64,000 nt of DNA from JAJDZL01 sp965221175. GTDB lineage: Bacteria > Pseudomonadota > Gammaproteobacteria > Arenicellales > JAJDZL01. Made by a program: the position numbers and the translations under genes. The stretch covers positions 1,612,001 through 1,676,000 of the forward strand of contig OZ244867.1 of the NCBI GenBank assembly GCA_965221175.1. Reading direction: 5' to 3'. The notes under the pieces were generated by a model, which was given only the letters and a program-made list of their open reading frames with translations, was not told the origin of the DNA and did no database searches. Positions 27,008 through 36,969 of the stretch are shown piece by piece. Position 1 is the first letter of the stretch, and every line of letters begins with the position of its first letter.

Positions 27008-27361
27008 TGCATCTACCCCAATGCAATAACCAAATTTGTCAACAGATTTTCCGTCACTCTATTTCTGAGTACAACAAAAAATCAGTTCTCACCGATTTTA
27101 ACTTCTATTTCATCAACTTGCACATCTCTATCTAAAAATGCTATCCATTGGACTGAGTCTAAGTAGCGCAAATACTTTCAGTGATTGAAACAGCGTCAGA
27201 CTGGAGCGTCGCATCCAACTTTCAGCAGGCCGAGACAAATTGTCATACGTGCGGGTCACTCACGAAGACAGGCCTGTCGACTAGTCAAGCCCTCTCAATC
27301 TCTCTGATTGAACTGACTGCTCGCCCTACGGAATTTCCGTAGCGAAATCCTGCTATGTCCA
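27008..27361. other. Gap between recQ and the PotD-like gene
   Basis: About 350 bases without a gene-like frame. A perfect 7-base-pair hairpin with a 3-base loop sits at 27326-27342, 20 bases beyond the recQ stop in the recQ direction, but lacks a clear U-tract. The promoter for the binding-protein gene should be at the left end; I could not identify one. Confidence 0.45.
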
Positions 27362-29218
27362 TTAAATACCTGATTGACCGCCGTCTGAGGAATTTCCGAA
27401 TGAACTGGATTCGTGGTCGTCAATCACCTTGATGAAAGCATCAGCATAAAGCGAGACTTTTCTCTCTCCCATTCCATGCAGATTTCGCATTTGACTGTGC
27501 GTCCGAGGGCGAAACTGCATCACTTCCCTCAAAGTCCGATCGTGACAAATGACATAGGCTGGCACGCCGGCATCTTGAGCAAGACTGAGCCGACAATACC
27601 GCAGAGCTTCCCACAATAGTTCATGCCCTGGGGTCATCGGCACTACATCGGCTGATTTCACGGCTGCCCGTTCCCGTTTATGTTTTCGCTTTGAATCAAA
27701 TCGAAGTTGCAACGGAACTTCGCCCCGTAACACCGGCCAAGCCTCCGGCGTCAGTTTGATCACCTGATAATTTTCAAAATCCGTTTTCATAAAACCACGC
27801 ACGAGCAATTGTCGTGCAACCGAGCGCCACTCATCAACTTTCAAATCTTCGCCGATGCCAAATGTGCTCAAATCCTGATGACCGTGCTGATTCACCTTGG
27901 CTGTTTTATGACCGCGCAGAATGTCAATGATGTGAGTTACACCGAATCGCTCGCCAACCCGGTATACGCAAGACAGCAATTTTCTAGCATCTTCGGTCGC
28001 GTTCCTGGTTCGCGGCGGAGCAAGGCAGTTGTCACAGTTTCCGCATCCTGAAACTGAATTATCGCCAAAGTAATTCAGCAGCCCCTCCCGGCGACAAGTT
28101 GCCAGCTCGCACCAGGCAAGCAGAGAATAAATCTTGTCTTTCTGTATTTTTTTGTGAAGCTCGTCGCCATCTGACTGCTCCGCCATGCTGAGTCGAAGAT
28201 AAATGTCTTTCAATCCATACGTCATGAAAGCCTCTGCGGGATCGCCATCCCGTCCTGCTCGGCCAGTTTCCTGATAGTAGCCTTCAATGCTCTGTGGCAA
28301 ATTAACATGTGCGATAAATCTCACTTCCGGCTTATCTATGCCCATGCCAAATGCAATTGTTGCGACCATGACAACGCTATCATCACGCAAAAACCGCGCT
28401 TGATATTCCGCACGCGTGTTGGAATCCATGCCGGCGTGATACGGCAGAGCATCGTAACCAAGGTCACAGAGGGATTGCGCCATATCTTCTGCTCCTCTTC
28501 TCGACAGGCAATAGACGATCCCGCTTTCACCGCGGTGTGCAGTCAGGAAGTCTATCAGTTGCGCATTGCCACTGCCCTTTACCTCGACGCTGTAGCAAAT
28601 GTTCGGTCGATCGAATCCATGAACGAATTTCGCAACATTACGCAATTCAAGTCGATCTATGATTTCATTGCGAGTGCGCTCGGTAGCTGTAGCAGTGAGA
28701 GCCATTCGAGGCACATTGGGGAAATTCTCTGCTAGAGCTTTGAGTTCGAAATACTCTTTGCGAAAGTCATGTCCCCACTGCGATACACAATGCGCCTCGT
28801 CGATCGCAAACATACTGATTTCTAGTTTCTGAAATTGCTGAAACGTGGCTGGCTCCATCAATCTCTCCGGTGCGATGTACAGCAGATCAAGCCTTCCGCT
28901 GCGTAAATCGTCGAGCACCTCCCTTTGAAAACGAGGCTCTAGCGTCGAATTCAAGAAAGCCGCCGATACTCCCAATTGTGATAGCGCCGAGACCTGATCC
29001 TGCATGAGTGCGATTAACGGCGATACGACAACACAGACTCCCTGTTTAACCAAAGCCGGAATTTGATAGCACAACGATTTACCACTACCCGTCGGCATGA
29101 TAACCAGCGAATCCCTGCCCTCAAGGGCGGATCTGATGATTTCTTCCTGACCCGGTCGAAATCCGTCAAATCCATAGATTTTTTGTAGCAGTTGCCGGCT
29201 ATTTTCAATGGAATTCAT
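27362..29218 (-). CDS. recQ: ATP-dependent DNA helicase RecQ
   Basis: 618 residues. 3'-5' superfamily 2 helicase for recombination and fork repair. Walker A MPTGSGKSLCYQIPAL, DEAHCVSQWGHDFR, motif VI QETGRAGRDGDP, the zinc-binding cysteines in CELATCRREGLLNYF and CGNCDNC, the winged-helix (RQC) region and a C-terminal HRDC domain (about 525-600) are all present, so the enzyme is complete. It lies alone, divergent from aapJ. Confidence 0.95.
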   Translation of the reverse strand: MNSIENSRQLLQKIYGFDGFRPGQEEIIRSALEGRDSLVIMPTGSGKSLCYQIPALVKQGVCVVVSPLIALMQDQVSALSQLGVSAAFLNSTLEPRFQREVLDDLRSGRLDLLYIAPERLMEPATFQQFQKLEISMFAIDEAHCVSQWGHDFRKEYFELKALAENFPNVPRMALTATATERTRNEIIDRLELRNVAKFVHGFDRPNICYSVEVKGSGNAQLIDFLTAHRGESGIVYCLSRRGAEDMAQSLCDLGYDALPYHAGMDSNTRAEYQARFLRDDSVVMVATIAFGMGIDKPEVRFIAHVNLPQSIEGYYQETGRAGRDGDPAEAFMTYGLKDIYLRLSMAEQSDGDELHKKIQKDKIYSLLAWCELATCRREGLLNYFGDNSVSGCGNCDNCLAPPRTRNATEDARKLLSCVYRVGERFGVTHIIDILRGHKTAKVNQHGHQDLSTFGIGEDLKVDEWRSVARQLLVRGFMKTDFENYQVIKLTPEAWPVLRGEVPLQLRFDSKRKHKRERAAVKSADVVPMTPGHELLWEALRYCRLSLAQDAGVPAYVICHDRTLREVMQFRPRTHSQMRNLHGMGERKVSLYADAFIKVIDDHESSSFGNSSDGGQSGI

Positions 29219-29565
29219 GGCTTTGTTTATCCTGTATCAACGAGAATTGGGAGACTACACTGTAAGTTAGATTTACATGCTACCAACATAAGTCTTCAAA
29301 ATTTTTCGAGCGAATCTTATCAGATATGCTTGTAATTAGGGGATTCGAGATTGCAAATCGATTAACTTTAACAAAACTCAATGGATCGATTAATTCTCGT
29401 TTTTGTGTTCTATAATCGAATTATGGCGAGTAGACAAATTACGTGGATTCCTATCAAAATTCAACTGTAAATTTTTTGAAATTCGATTCAATTCATGTAA
29501 TTTGGCGTTATTGACTTGCTGTTACAAATCAACTTATTTGAATCACAAATTCGTGAGGTAAACTA
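29219..29565. other. AT-rich divergent promoter region of recQ and aapJ
   Basis: About 350 bases, markedly AT-rich, no gene-like frame. It must hold the promoters of both divergent genes. The best match for aapJ is listed separately; no clear operator palindrome was found. Confidence 0.5.
29511..29539 (+). promoter_or_regulatory. Candidate promoter of aapJ
   Basis: TTGACT (29511-29516) and TTATTT (29534-29539) separated by 17 bases, about 27 bases before the ATG at 29566, whose ribosome site is GAGG with a 7-base spacer. A sigma-70-like arrangement with a weak -10; the short leader is the main reservation. Confidence 0.3.
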
Positions 29566-30591
29566 ATGAAAAGTATAAAGTATTTGTCACTTGTGCTGGC
29601 AGTACTCGGTCTGTCTTTTACAGGGATTAGTAGTGCAGGTACACTGGATGACGTAAGGGCAAAAGGACATGTCCAGTGTGGTATTAACACGGGCTTAACC
29701 GGCTTTGCTTTCACTGATGATCAAGGCAACTGGCAAGGCTTCGACGTTGCACTATGCCAAGGTGTTGCTGCTGCGGTTTTCGGGGATGCTTCAAATGTGA
29801 AATACACCAATCTAACTGGTAAAACACGTTTTGAAGCGCTGAAAGCGGGCGAAGTCGACATGCTTTCGCGCAACACGACCTGGACATATAGCCGAGATGT
29901 CGATCTTAAGCTCACGTTCCTGGGCGTGAACTACTACGACGGACAGGGATTTATTGTTCCGGCATCACTTGGAGTAAACAGTGCTACCGAACTCGAAGGT
30001 GCATCGGTTTGTATCCAGACCGGTACTACAACCGAGCTCAATCTTGCGGATTTCTTCCGCAGCAATAATATGAACTATGAGCCCGTTCCAATCGAAACCA
30101 ACGCTGAAGCAAGGCAGAATTACCTGGCTGGGCGATGCGATGTGTATACGACAGACCGCTCCGGATTGGCTGCGACACGTGCAAGCTTAGATGATCCTGA
30201 AAATCATGTTGTGCTTCCAGAAATCATCTCAAAAGAACCTTTGGGACCATTGGTTCGACATGGAGATGACGAGTGGGGCGACGTCGTTCGATGGACCCTG
30301 AATGTTTTGATTATTGCTGAAGAAAAAGGCATAACCAAAGAAAACGTTCGTGCAATGGCTGCTGAAACGCAAAAAGATGCGGAAATGAACAGAATGTTTG
30401 GTACTGAAGGTGAGTACGGAGCCATGCTAGGTCTAAGTGCTGACTGGGTTGTCAACGTAATCGCTTCAGTTGGTAATTACGGAGAGATTTTTGAACAGTA
30501 TCTTGGTGTCAATACTGATATCGGACTTGAACGCGGAGTGAACGCGCTTTGGACTGATGGAGGGCTAATTTACGCGCCACCATATCGGTAA
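29566..30591 (+). CDS. aapJ: General L-amino-acid ABC transporter substrate-binding protein
   Basis: 341 residues, signal peptide (SLVLAVLGLSFTGISSAG) and the long AapJ/BztA form of the family-3 binding protein: DDVRAKGHVQCGINTGLTGF, then NWQGFDVALCQGVAAAVFGD, SRNTTWTYSRD, VCIQTGTTTELNLADFF and the C-terminal GLERGVNALWTDGGLIYAPP. It binds a broad range of L-amino acids in the periplasm. The gene is followed by a strong hairpin before the permease genes. GAGG lies 7 bases before the ATG. Confidence 0.93.
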   Translation: MKSIKYLSLVLAVLGLSFTGISSAGTLDDVRAKGHVQCGINTGLTGFAFTDDQGNWQGFDVALCQGVAAAVFGDASNVKYTNLTGKTRFEALKAGEVDMLSRNTTWTYSRDVDLKLTFLGVNYYDGQGFIVPASLGVNSATELEGASVCIQTGTTTELNLADFFRSNNMNYEPVPIETNAEARQNYLAGRCDVYTTDRSGLAATRASLDDPENHVVLPEIISKEPLGPLVRHGDDEWGDVVRWTLNVLIIAEEKGITKENVRAMAAETQKDAEMNRMFGTEGEYGAMLGLSADWVVNVIASVGNYGEIFEQYLGVNTDIGLERGVNALWTDGGLIYAPPYR

Positions 30592-30600
30592 GTGTTTTTT

Positions 30601-30639
30601 GAAAATGGCGTGTGTGTACAATACGCACACGCCGTTTTC
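30601..30639 (+). terminator. Hairpin attenuator after aapJ
   Basis: Arms at 30601-30617 and 30623-30639 pair over 17 positions (a few G-U), extended by an A-T pair to leave a 3-base loop; the right arm ends in TTTTCTTCTCT. It begins 9 bases after the aapJ stop. It should terminate part of the transcripts and protect the aapJ message, the usual way to make binding protein in excess over membrane components. Confidence 0.75.
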
Positions 30640-30707
30640 TTCTCTATCCGGAAATTCGCAGTGCCGGTATGGCTGAGGGCTACTGCATTGATTGCTAGGA
30701 TTTGAGT

Positions 30708-31865
30708 GTGATTGGCGATCTTTGGACAGAAAAAAAGTCCAGACAATTGATCATCCAGATTGTTGTCATAATCATTCTTCTTTCTTTAGTCGGATTCTTC
30801 ATTCGCAACACTCTCAACAACCTTGAACTGCTCGGCAGAGAAGCCGGTTACAGCTTTCTGTTTACGCCATCAAATTACGATATCAATCAGCACCTGATTG
30901 ATTACACTTCACGAAGTTCCCATCTCAGAGCGACAATAGTCGGTTTAATCAACACTGCGCTGGTTGCATTTTTTGGAATCATGCTTGCGGCTGTCATCGG
31001 ATTCGTAGTGGGGGTCGCTCGCTTATCGACCAATTTTCTGGTCAACCGAATCGCTTACATCTATATTGAATTCACCCGCAATGTGCCGGTACTGTTGTGG
31101 ATTCTTCTGTGGCATGGAATTATTGTTCACAGTCTGCCGCATCCAAAACAGGCGCTATCTTTGGCAGACAAGTTTTTCCTAACCAATCGCGGATTCTATG
31201 TACCAAAACCACTGCTGGAACCTGCTTTTTGGATTGTAATCATTGCACTGACGGTTTCGGTTATCGGAACTGTTATGTTTTCCCGATTTGCCCGCGCGAA
31301 ACAGGAACAGACCGGTCAACGCTACCCGGTATACTGGATTAACTCAGCAGTCGTGGTACTGGTTCCGTTCATTGTTTTTTTCATCAGTGGGTCGCCGGCT
31401 GAACTGGAATATTCGGTGTTCTCAGGTTTTAATTTCAAAGGCGGTTTGGTATTGACACCGGAATTCGTCGCATTAACGTTTGCACTGTCGATTTACACGG
31501 GTGCGTTCATTGCTGAAATCGTGCGAGCGGGAATTTTAGCAGTCAGCCACGGTCAGACTGAAGCAGCATATGCGGTGGGATTGAAACCGAATTGGACCAT
31601 GCGGCTGATAATTTTACCGCAGGCGCTGCGGGTGATTGTTCCGCCCATGATTAGCCAGTTTTTGAATCTAACAAAGAACTCATCACTGGCAATCGCAGTC
31701 GGATACATGGATGTCGTCGCTACTATTGGAGGCATATCCTTGAATCAGACGGGGCGAGCGCTGGAGTGCATGTCGATCGTACTGGCAATTTACCTTTGCA
31801 TCTCACTGCTGATATCGGCATTTATGAACTGGTACAACAAAAGAATTTCACTAGTCGAGCGCTAG
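30708..31865 (+). CDS. aapQ: General L-amino-acid ABC transporter permease
   Basis: About 385 residues, the long AapQ form with extra membrane segments inserted before the permease core. IYIEFTRNVPVLLWILLW, and the cytoplasmic EAA-type loop QTEAAYAVGLKPNWTMRL near residue 285, are visible. GTG at 30708 has AGGA 7 bases upstream; TTG at 30702 is too close to it. The gene ends 4 bases before aapM. AapQ and AapM form the heterodimeric channel. Confidence 0.92.
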   Translation: MIGDLWTEKKSRQLIIQIVVIIILLSLVGFFIRNTLNNLELLGREAGYSFLFTPSNYDINQHLIDYTSRSSHLRATIVGLINTALVAFFGIMLAAVIGFVVGVARLSTNFLVNRIAYIYIEFTRNVPVLLWILLWHGIIVHSLPHPKQALSLADKFFLTNRGFYVPKPLLEPAFWIVIIALTVSVIGTVMFSRFARAKQEQTGQRYPVYWINSAVVVLVPFIVFFISGSPAELEYSVFSGFNFKGGLVLTPEFVALTFALSIYTGAFIAEIVRAGILAVSHGQTEAAYAVGLKPNWTMRLIILPQALRVIVPPMISQFLNLTKNSSLAIAVGYMDVVATIGGISLNQTGRALECMSIVLAIYLCISLLISAFMNWYNKRISLVER

Positions 31866-31869
31866 GCAA

Positions 31870-32985
31870 ATGGCACAAGAACAGTACACTCCAGGCACTC
31901 ACGCTGATCTTCCGCCGCCGGTTATGCAAGTCGGTGTTGCCGGTTGGTTGCGTAAAAATCTGTTTTCAAGCCCAACGAACGTCATTCTGACGATATTGTC
32001 CATCATTTTGTTGTACAAAATTGTTCCACCCATAGTGAACTGGATATTCATTGACGCCGTGTTTACAGATGCGCAGCATCGAAACGAATGTAGAGAACTC
32101 GGCGATGGGGCTTGCTGGGTCATTGTGAGCGCTCGCTTTGAGCAGTTCATGTACGGTTTTTATCCCGAACATCTTCGCTGGCGAGTGAATCTCGCATTCG
32201 TGCTGATGTTCGTAGCGCTGGTTCCCGTTCTCTATGATAGGGTTCCGAGGCGAAAATACCTGCTGTGGTTTTCGCTAATTTATCCGTTTCTTGCTTTCTT
32301 CATGCTATGGGGCGGACTGGGATTTGAAGAAGTCGAATCTGGCAAGTTCGGAGGATTCTTGCTGACAGTCCTGATCGGAGTTACCGGTATTGTAATATCA
32401 CTACCGCTAGGAATTGCCCTGTCGTTGGGACGTCATTCGTCAATGCCGATCATCAAAGTTCTTAGTGTCTGGTACATTGAGTTTTTCCGCGGAGTGCCGT
32501 TAATTACACTGTTATTCGTGGCGTCGACACTGCTCAATTTCTTTTTGCCGCCGGGGACGCATTTCGATCTGCTTCTGCGTGTCATCATCATGGTGATACT
32601 CTTTGCCGCAGCGTATATTGCCGAAGTTATTCGTGGTGGTTTGGCAGCTATACCGAAAGGGCAATTTGAAGCGGCTGACGCTTTAGGTCTGAACTATGCA
32701 AAATCCATGCGCTTGATTGTACTGCCCCAAGCACTCAAGATTTCGATCCCAGGCATCGTCAACACATTTATCGGTTTATACAAGGATACAACGCTGGTAG
32801 TGATCGTTGGACTGCTTGACCCACTCGGCATCAGTCGAGCAACGCTTGCCGATTCCAAATGGCAAGGGTTATCCACCGAACTCTATTTATTCATCGCACT
32901 TGGATTTTTTATCTCCTGTTTCGCAATGTCGCGCTACTCGCTGTATCTTGAAAGAAAGCTTGATACTGGATACAGGGACAAATAA
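31870..32985 (+). CDS. aapM: General L-amino-acid ABC transporter permease
   Basis: 371 residues with about eight membrane segments; the N-terminal part has the AapM-specific helices (WLRKNLFSSPTNVILTILS) and a periplasmic loop with CRELGDGACW, the C-terminal part the permease core (VWYIEFFRGVPLITLLF; KGQFEAADALGLNYAKSMRL). Starts 4 bases after aapQ. Confidence 0.92.
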   Translation: MAQEQYTPGTHADLPPPVMQVGVAGWLRKNLFSSPTNVILTILSIILLYKIVPPIVNWIFIDAVFTDAQHRNECRELGDGACWVIVSARFEQFMYGFYPEHLRWRVNLAFVLMFVALVPVLYDRVPRRKYLLWFSLIYPFLAFFMLWGGLGFEEVESGKFGGFLLTVLIGVTGIVISLPLGIALSLGRHSSMPIIKVLSVWYIEFFRGVPLITLLFVASTLLNFFLPPGTHFDLLLRVIIMVILFAAAYIAEVIRGGLAAIPKGQFEAADALGLNYAKSMRLIVLPQALKISIPGIVNTFIGLYKDTTLVVIVGLLDPLGISRATLADSKWQGLSTELYLFIALGFFISCFAMSRYSLYLERKLDTGYRDK

Positions 32986-32997
32986 AGGAATTTCAAA

Positions 32998-33786
32998 ATG
33001 GAAAATAAAGAAGGCATGCAAATCTCCGATTCCGAACGAAATGGCAATAATCTAAATGCCATAGAAATCAATGATATGCACAAGTGGTTTGGTGAGTTTC
33101 ACGTATTGAAGAACATCAATCTGACTGTGGCAAAAGGAGAGCGAATCGTCATCTGCGGTCCGTCTGGGTCTGGAAAATCAACGCTGATTCGCTGTATCAA
33201 TCGGCTGGAGGAACATCAGCGCGGAGATATTACTGTCGACGGGATTACCCTGACCAACAATCTCAAAAATATTGCTGAAATCCGTCGAGAAGTCGGCATG
33301 GTTTTTCAGCACTTCAACTTGTTTCCGCACAAAACTGTTCTGGAAAATTGTACATTGGCTCCCATCTGGGTTCGAAAGCTGCCCAAGGAAGAAGCAGAAG
33401 CCGCTGCAATGAAATATCTGGAGCGGGTTCGAATTCCCGAACAGGCAGGAAAATATCCGGGTCAGCTGTCCGGCGGTCAGCAACAGCGAGTTGCGATTGC
33501 CAGAAGTCTGTGCATGAACCCAAAGATCATGCTGTTTGACGAACCGACATCAGCACTTGATCCAGAAATGATCAAGGAAGTGCTGGATGTCATGATCCAA
33601 CTGGCGCAAAGCGGCATGACAATGCTGGTCGTCACACACGAAATGGGATTTGCGAAGACCGTCGCCAACCGTGTGATATTCATGGATGAAGGTGAAATCA
33701 TAGAGCAGAATAATCCGGATGAGTTCTTCGTCAATCCGCAGAATGAAAGAACCAAACTGTTTCTGAGCCAGATTCTCTCACATTGA
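32998..33786 (+). CDS. aapP: General L-amino-acid ABC transporter ATP-binding protein
   Basis: 262 residues. Walker A GPSGSGKSTLI, VFQHFNLFPHKT, signature LSGGQQQRVAIARSL, Walker B MLFDEPTSALDPE and VTHEMGFA are intact. AGGA precedes the ATG at 10 bases. Last gene of the aapJQMP operon; the 65-base gap to the convergent aminotransferase contains only a weak 6-base-pair hairpin. Confidence 0.93.
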   Translation: MENKEGMQISDSERNGNNLNAIEINDMHKWFGEFHVLKNINLTVAKGERIVICGPSGSGKSTLIRCINRLEEHQRGDITVDGITLTNNLKNIAEIRREVGMVFQHFNLFPHKTVLENCTLAPIWVRKLPKEEAEAAAMKYLERVRIPEQAGKYPGQLSGGQQQRVAIARSLCMNPKIMLFDEPTSALDPEMIKEVLDVMIQLAQSGMTMLVVTHEMGFAKTVANRVIFMDEGEIIEQNNPDEFFVNPQNERTKLFLSQILSH

Positions 33787-33851
33787 CGTAATTCTACTGA
33801 GATCAAACGCCTTTTTACTGTTTGAATGTAGACTCTGTACGATTCTATTGA

Positions 33852-35225
33852 TTACGTGAACTGCGTCAAAGCGTCGTCTATGCTTTCGACGATCCATTCA
33901 AGTTCTTCTCTCGTGACTACGAGCGGAGGAACAACCCAGATTCCAAATTTATCGCTTGGCGTATAGATGCCGTGTTCTTCCAGCAGATACTGTGCAATTT
34001 TTGAAACCAGTGATTCCTCATATTTTTCTGTTGCTTTTCTGATTGGTTTACCCGACTGCGACGAAGCCAGGTGAATGGTATAGAATAACCCTACTCCTTG
34101 TATCTCAGAAATGATGGGATATCGAGCTAGAAATTCTCGGAGCCGCCCATTTAGCCACTCCCCCTGTTCTCGTACGTGTTGAAGAAATCCATCGCTCTGT
34201 AATACCTCAATTGCTACCAACGCGGCAGCGCATCCCAAAGCGTGACCGGAAAAACTTTGACCAATTCCAAAGATATTGTCATCGAATGATGCAGCAACCC
34301 GATTGGAAAAAACTGTTGCCGCTAGCGGGCAATATGCACCTAGTGCCTTACCCACCACAAGAATGTCGGGCTCTATTCCATAATGCTCGCACGCAAACAT
34401 GCGGCCGGTGCGACCCATGCCCGTCATGGTTTCGTCCACAATCAGAAGTAAATCCCATTTACGGCATAGATTCTGTAATTTTTCGAGATAGTCTGGAGGT
34501 GGCAATCGGACACCATTGCTACCAACAATCGGTTCGACGAGAAACGCTGCCACTTTACCGTTGCCGCCTTCTTGTTCGATCAAGTAGTCCAAATACTCAA
34601 TATTCTGATCCACATCTTCAGCCTTGAAAGGAGAACTCGGCCCCCCAGCATCAGGACCGAAGATGAATCCCGGTGCTGTCGCGGGTTCTGCAAACCATCT
34701 TCTGGGATCACCGCTTGCAGAGATGGCTGAAGCAGTGGAGCCGTGCCAAGATCGATATCGAGAGATGATCTTGTACGGAAAAGGATATTGACGAGGTGCA
34801 TCTGGAATATATTCATCATCCGCTAGTACCTGGTTATATTTGTACAGTCTTGCACCTCTCAACGCGGCTTCAATGGCAGTCGCTCCACTCTGACTGAAAT
34901 AAACTTTCTTTTCCGGATTGCCGGGAGAAATTTCGGCTAACCGCTGCGCTAATTTTCCGGTGGGAGAAGTAGCAAAGTCGTCTGTTACATAAATGACACT
35001 CTCCATTTGCTCTTTCATTGCCTGAACTACGGACGGATGTCGAAATCCTAGATTTATGGATTCATGTGCACTTCGCAGATCAAAAATTTTCCGCCCGTCA
35101 GCAGTATAGATCCAGCAGCCATCTGTCGAAACGGCTTCAATTGGTTTGTAGTCACGTTGTGATGCCCAGCACTGCAGCATGTGCTTGGCCTGTAGCGCCG
35201 ATATTGTCTGGTCTTTCATATTCAT
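33852..35225 (-). CDS. Class III PLP aminotransferase
   Basis: 457 residues. Cofactor phosphate site YFSQSGATAIEAA (about 109-121), VDETMTGMGRTG with the pyridine-binding Asp264, Schiff-base Lys293 in VVGKALGAYCPLAA. An unusual insert around residues 180-205 is rich in Gly and Pro (APGFIFGPDAGGPSSPF). Overall it resembles omega-amino-acid or taurine-pyruvate aminotransferases more than HemL, but I cannot fix the substrate. It is convergent with the aap operon and divergent from nothing close; no strong ribosome site precedes the ATG. Confidence 0.75.
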   Translation of the reverse strand: MNMKDQTISALQAKHMLQCWASQRDYKPIEAVSTDGCWIYTADGRKIFDLRSAHESINLGFRHPSVVQAMKEQMESVIYVTDDFATSPTGKLAQRLAEISPGNPEKKVYFSQSGATAIEAALRGARLYKYNQVLADDEYIPDAPRQYPFPYKIISRYRSWHGSTASAISASGDPRRWFAEPATAPGFIFGPDAGGPSSPFKAEDVDQNIEYLDYLIEQEGGNGKVAAFLVEPIVGSNGVRLPPPDYLEKLQNLCRKWDLLLIVDETMTGMGRTGRMFACEHYGIEPDILVVGKALGAYCPLAATVFSNRVAASFDDNIFGIGQSFSGHALGCAAALVAIEVLQSDGFLQHVREQGEWLNGRLREFLARYPIISEIQGVGLFYTIHLASSQSGKPIRKATEKYEESLVSKIAQYLLEEHGIYTPSDKFGIWVVPPLVVTREELEWIVESIDDALTQFT

Positions 35226-35430
35226 TCAGTACACCATCGAATATCTGTTTTCAAATAAGCAATGTCTTTGACAGCACTTGGGCAGCAATTTATGAGAGAG
35301 TAAATTTTTCAAGGTAAATGGATTGCAAACAAAATTACAACTATAGACATAATCTGCAAAGTTCTGGAGGTCAAGACACCCCATGACTTCAGTTGTTTGC
35401 TTTTCAGTGTAACAAATTTCTACGACAGAA

Positions 35431-35465
35431 ACGGGCGATTACGAATTCATTCTGCAATCGCCCGT
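35431..35465 (-). terminator. Hairpin after katA
   Basis: Perfect 10-base inverted repeat (ACGGGCGATT at 35431-35440 and its complement at 35456-35465) with a 15-base loop, about 46 bases beyond the katA stop on the minus strand, followed in that direction by TTTCTG. A plausible terminator with a modest U-tract. Confidence 0.45.
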
Positions 35466-35511
35466 GCTAGTCATTTACGGTAATCCTTTGCCGAATTTGG
35501 AATTTCTGCAG

Positions 35512-36969
35512 CTATGCCGCAGCAGATAGGTCCATCGATAACCCCAAGGCATCTGCCACACCCAATGCATAATATGGATGAATCTGACTGAAGTGCCTTA
35601 GCTGCCGCTGCACTATTTCAGATGGAACACCTTGCATCGCTTCAGCAATGTTAGAAAACAGTCGCTGCTTTTGGGCTTTGTCAAACGACTCGAACAATGC
35701 CCTAGGTTGCGAGTAGTCATCGTTGCCGTCTCGATGGTCGTATCGGTCTGCATCACCGGAGATGCTGAGTGGAGGCTCACGGAAATCAGCGTTTTGAGAT
35801 GGACCACCAACCGAATTCGGCTCATAGTATGCATCCCAATCACCGGTGTCGTTATCGAAAAAGCGCATCGCTCCATCCTTATGGTAATGGTGTACCGGGC
35901 ATTGGGGGGCATTGACCGGAAGTGCTTCATAGTGTGTTCCCAGTCTATAACGATGTGCATCGGCGTAAGAAAAAATCCGAGCCTGTAGCACTTTGTCAGG
36001 ACTGAAACCGATTCCTGGAACGACATTGGAGGGGCTGAATGCAGCCTGCTCAATTTCTGCATAATAATTGTCAGGATTTCGATTCAACTCTACTACACCG
36101 ACTTCAATTAAGGGATAATCTTCATGTGGCCATACCTTGGTGAGGTCGAAAGGATTGTAGGAAGTCTTCTCCGCTTCCTTCTCAGGCATCACTTGAACAT
36201 ACAGTGTCCAGCGTGGAAATTCGCCGCGTTCGATCGAGCCAAAGAGTTCTTCCTGATATGACTCTCGTGAGGTTCCAATAACATTAGCAGCTTCCGCATT
36301 GGTATAGTGTCGATGGCCCTGTAACGTCTTGAAATGAAACTTCACCCAAAATCTTTCGCCATCGTTGTTCCAGAAACTGAAAGTATGGGAGCCATACCCG
36401 TTCATATACATGGGCGCAACAGGCAAGCCTCTGTCCGACATTAGAATTGTCACCTGATGCAGAGATTCCGGAGACAGTGACCAAAAGTCCCACATCGCTT
36501 TGGGCGATCGAAGATTGGTCTTCGGGTGTCGCTTCTGGGTTCGGATGAAATCGGGAAACTTCAACGGGTCTCGAATAAAGAATACCGGAGTATTGTTACC
36601 GACCAGATCCCAGTTGCCTTCCTCGGTATAAAACTTCACTGCAAATCCGCGGACATCGCGCTCTGCATCGGCGGCGCCAAGTTCTCCGGCAACCGTCGAG
36701 AATCGAATCAGCAGCGGAGTTTCCTTATCAATGTCCGAAAAGATCGTCGCACGAGTATATTTCGAGATGTCACTGGTAATTTTCAAAGTTCCATAAGCAC
36801 CCCATCCTTTTGCGTGAACAACCCGTTCCGGAATTCGCTCACGATTCTGATGCGCCAGTTTCTCAATCAACTGATAGTCCTGAAGGAGAACTGGACCGCG
36901 AGGGCCAGCTGTCTGGCTATTTTGGTTGTCGGCGATTGGTGCACCGGCAGTCGTCGTTAAATTTTTCAT
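35512..36969 (-). CDS. katA: Monofunctional heme catalase
   Basis: About 485 residues from the chosen start, a small-subunit (clade 3 type) catalase. Catalytic His in RIPERVVHAKGWGAYG, Asn in LVGNNTPVFFIRDPLKFP and heme-ligand Tyr in RIFSYADAHRYRLG are present. It breaks down hydrogen peroxide in the cytoplasm. ATG at 36969 has AGGAG 7 bases upstream; the in-frame ATG at 36990 would place that site inside the gene. Divergent from oxyR, the expected regulator, across about 110 AT-rich bases. Confidence 0.95.
   Translation of the reverse strand: MKNLTTTAGAPIADNQNSQTAGPRGPVLLQDYQLIEKLAHQNRERIPERVVHAKGWGAYGTLKITSDISKYTRATIFSDIDKETPLLIRFSTVAGELGAADAERDVRGFAVKFYTEEGNWDLVGNNTPVFFIRDPLKFPDFIRTQKRHPKTNLRSPKAMWDFWSLSPESLHQVTILMSDRGLPVAPMYMNGYGSHTFSFWNNDGERFWVKFHFKTLQGHRHYTNAEAANVIGTSRESYQEELFGSIERGEFPRWTLYVQVMPEKEAEKTSYNPFDLTKVWPHEDYPLIEVGVVELNRNPDNYYAEIEQAAFSPSNVVPGIGFSPDKVLQARIFSYADAHRYRLGTHYEALPVNAPQCPVHHYHKDGAMRFFDNDTGDWDAYYEPNSVGGPSQNADFREPPLSISGDADRYDHRDGNDDYSQPRALFESFDKAQKQRLFSNIAEAMQGVPSEIVQRQLRHFSQIHPYYALGVADALGLSMDLSAAA

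Noticed and set aside
33802..33827. TCAAAC/GTTTGA hairpin between aapP and the aminotransferase
   Set aside because: Only six pairs and the T-run lies in the loop, so it is not a credible terminator.
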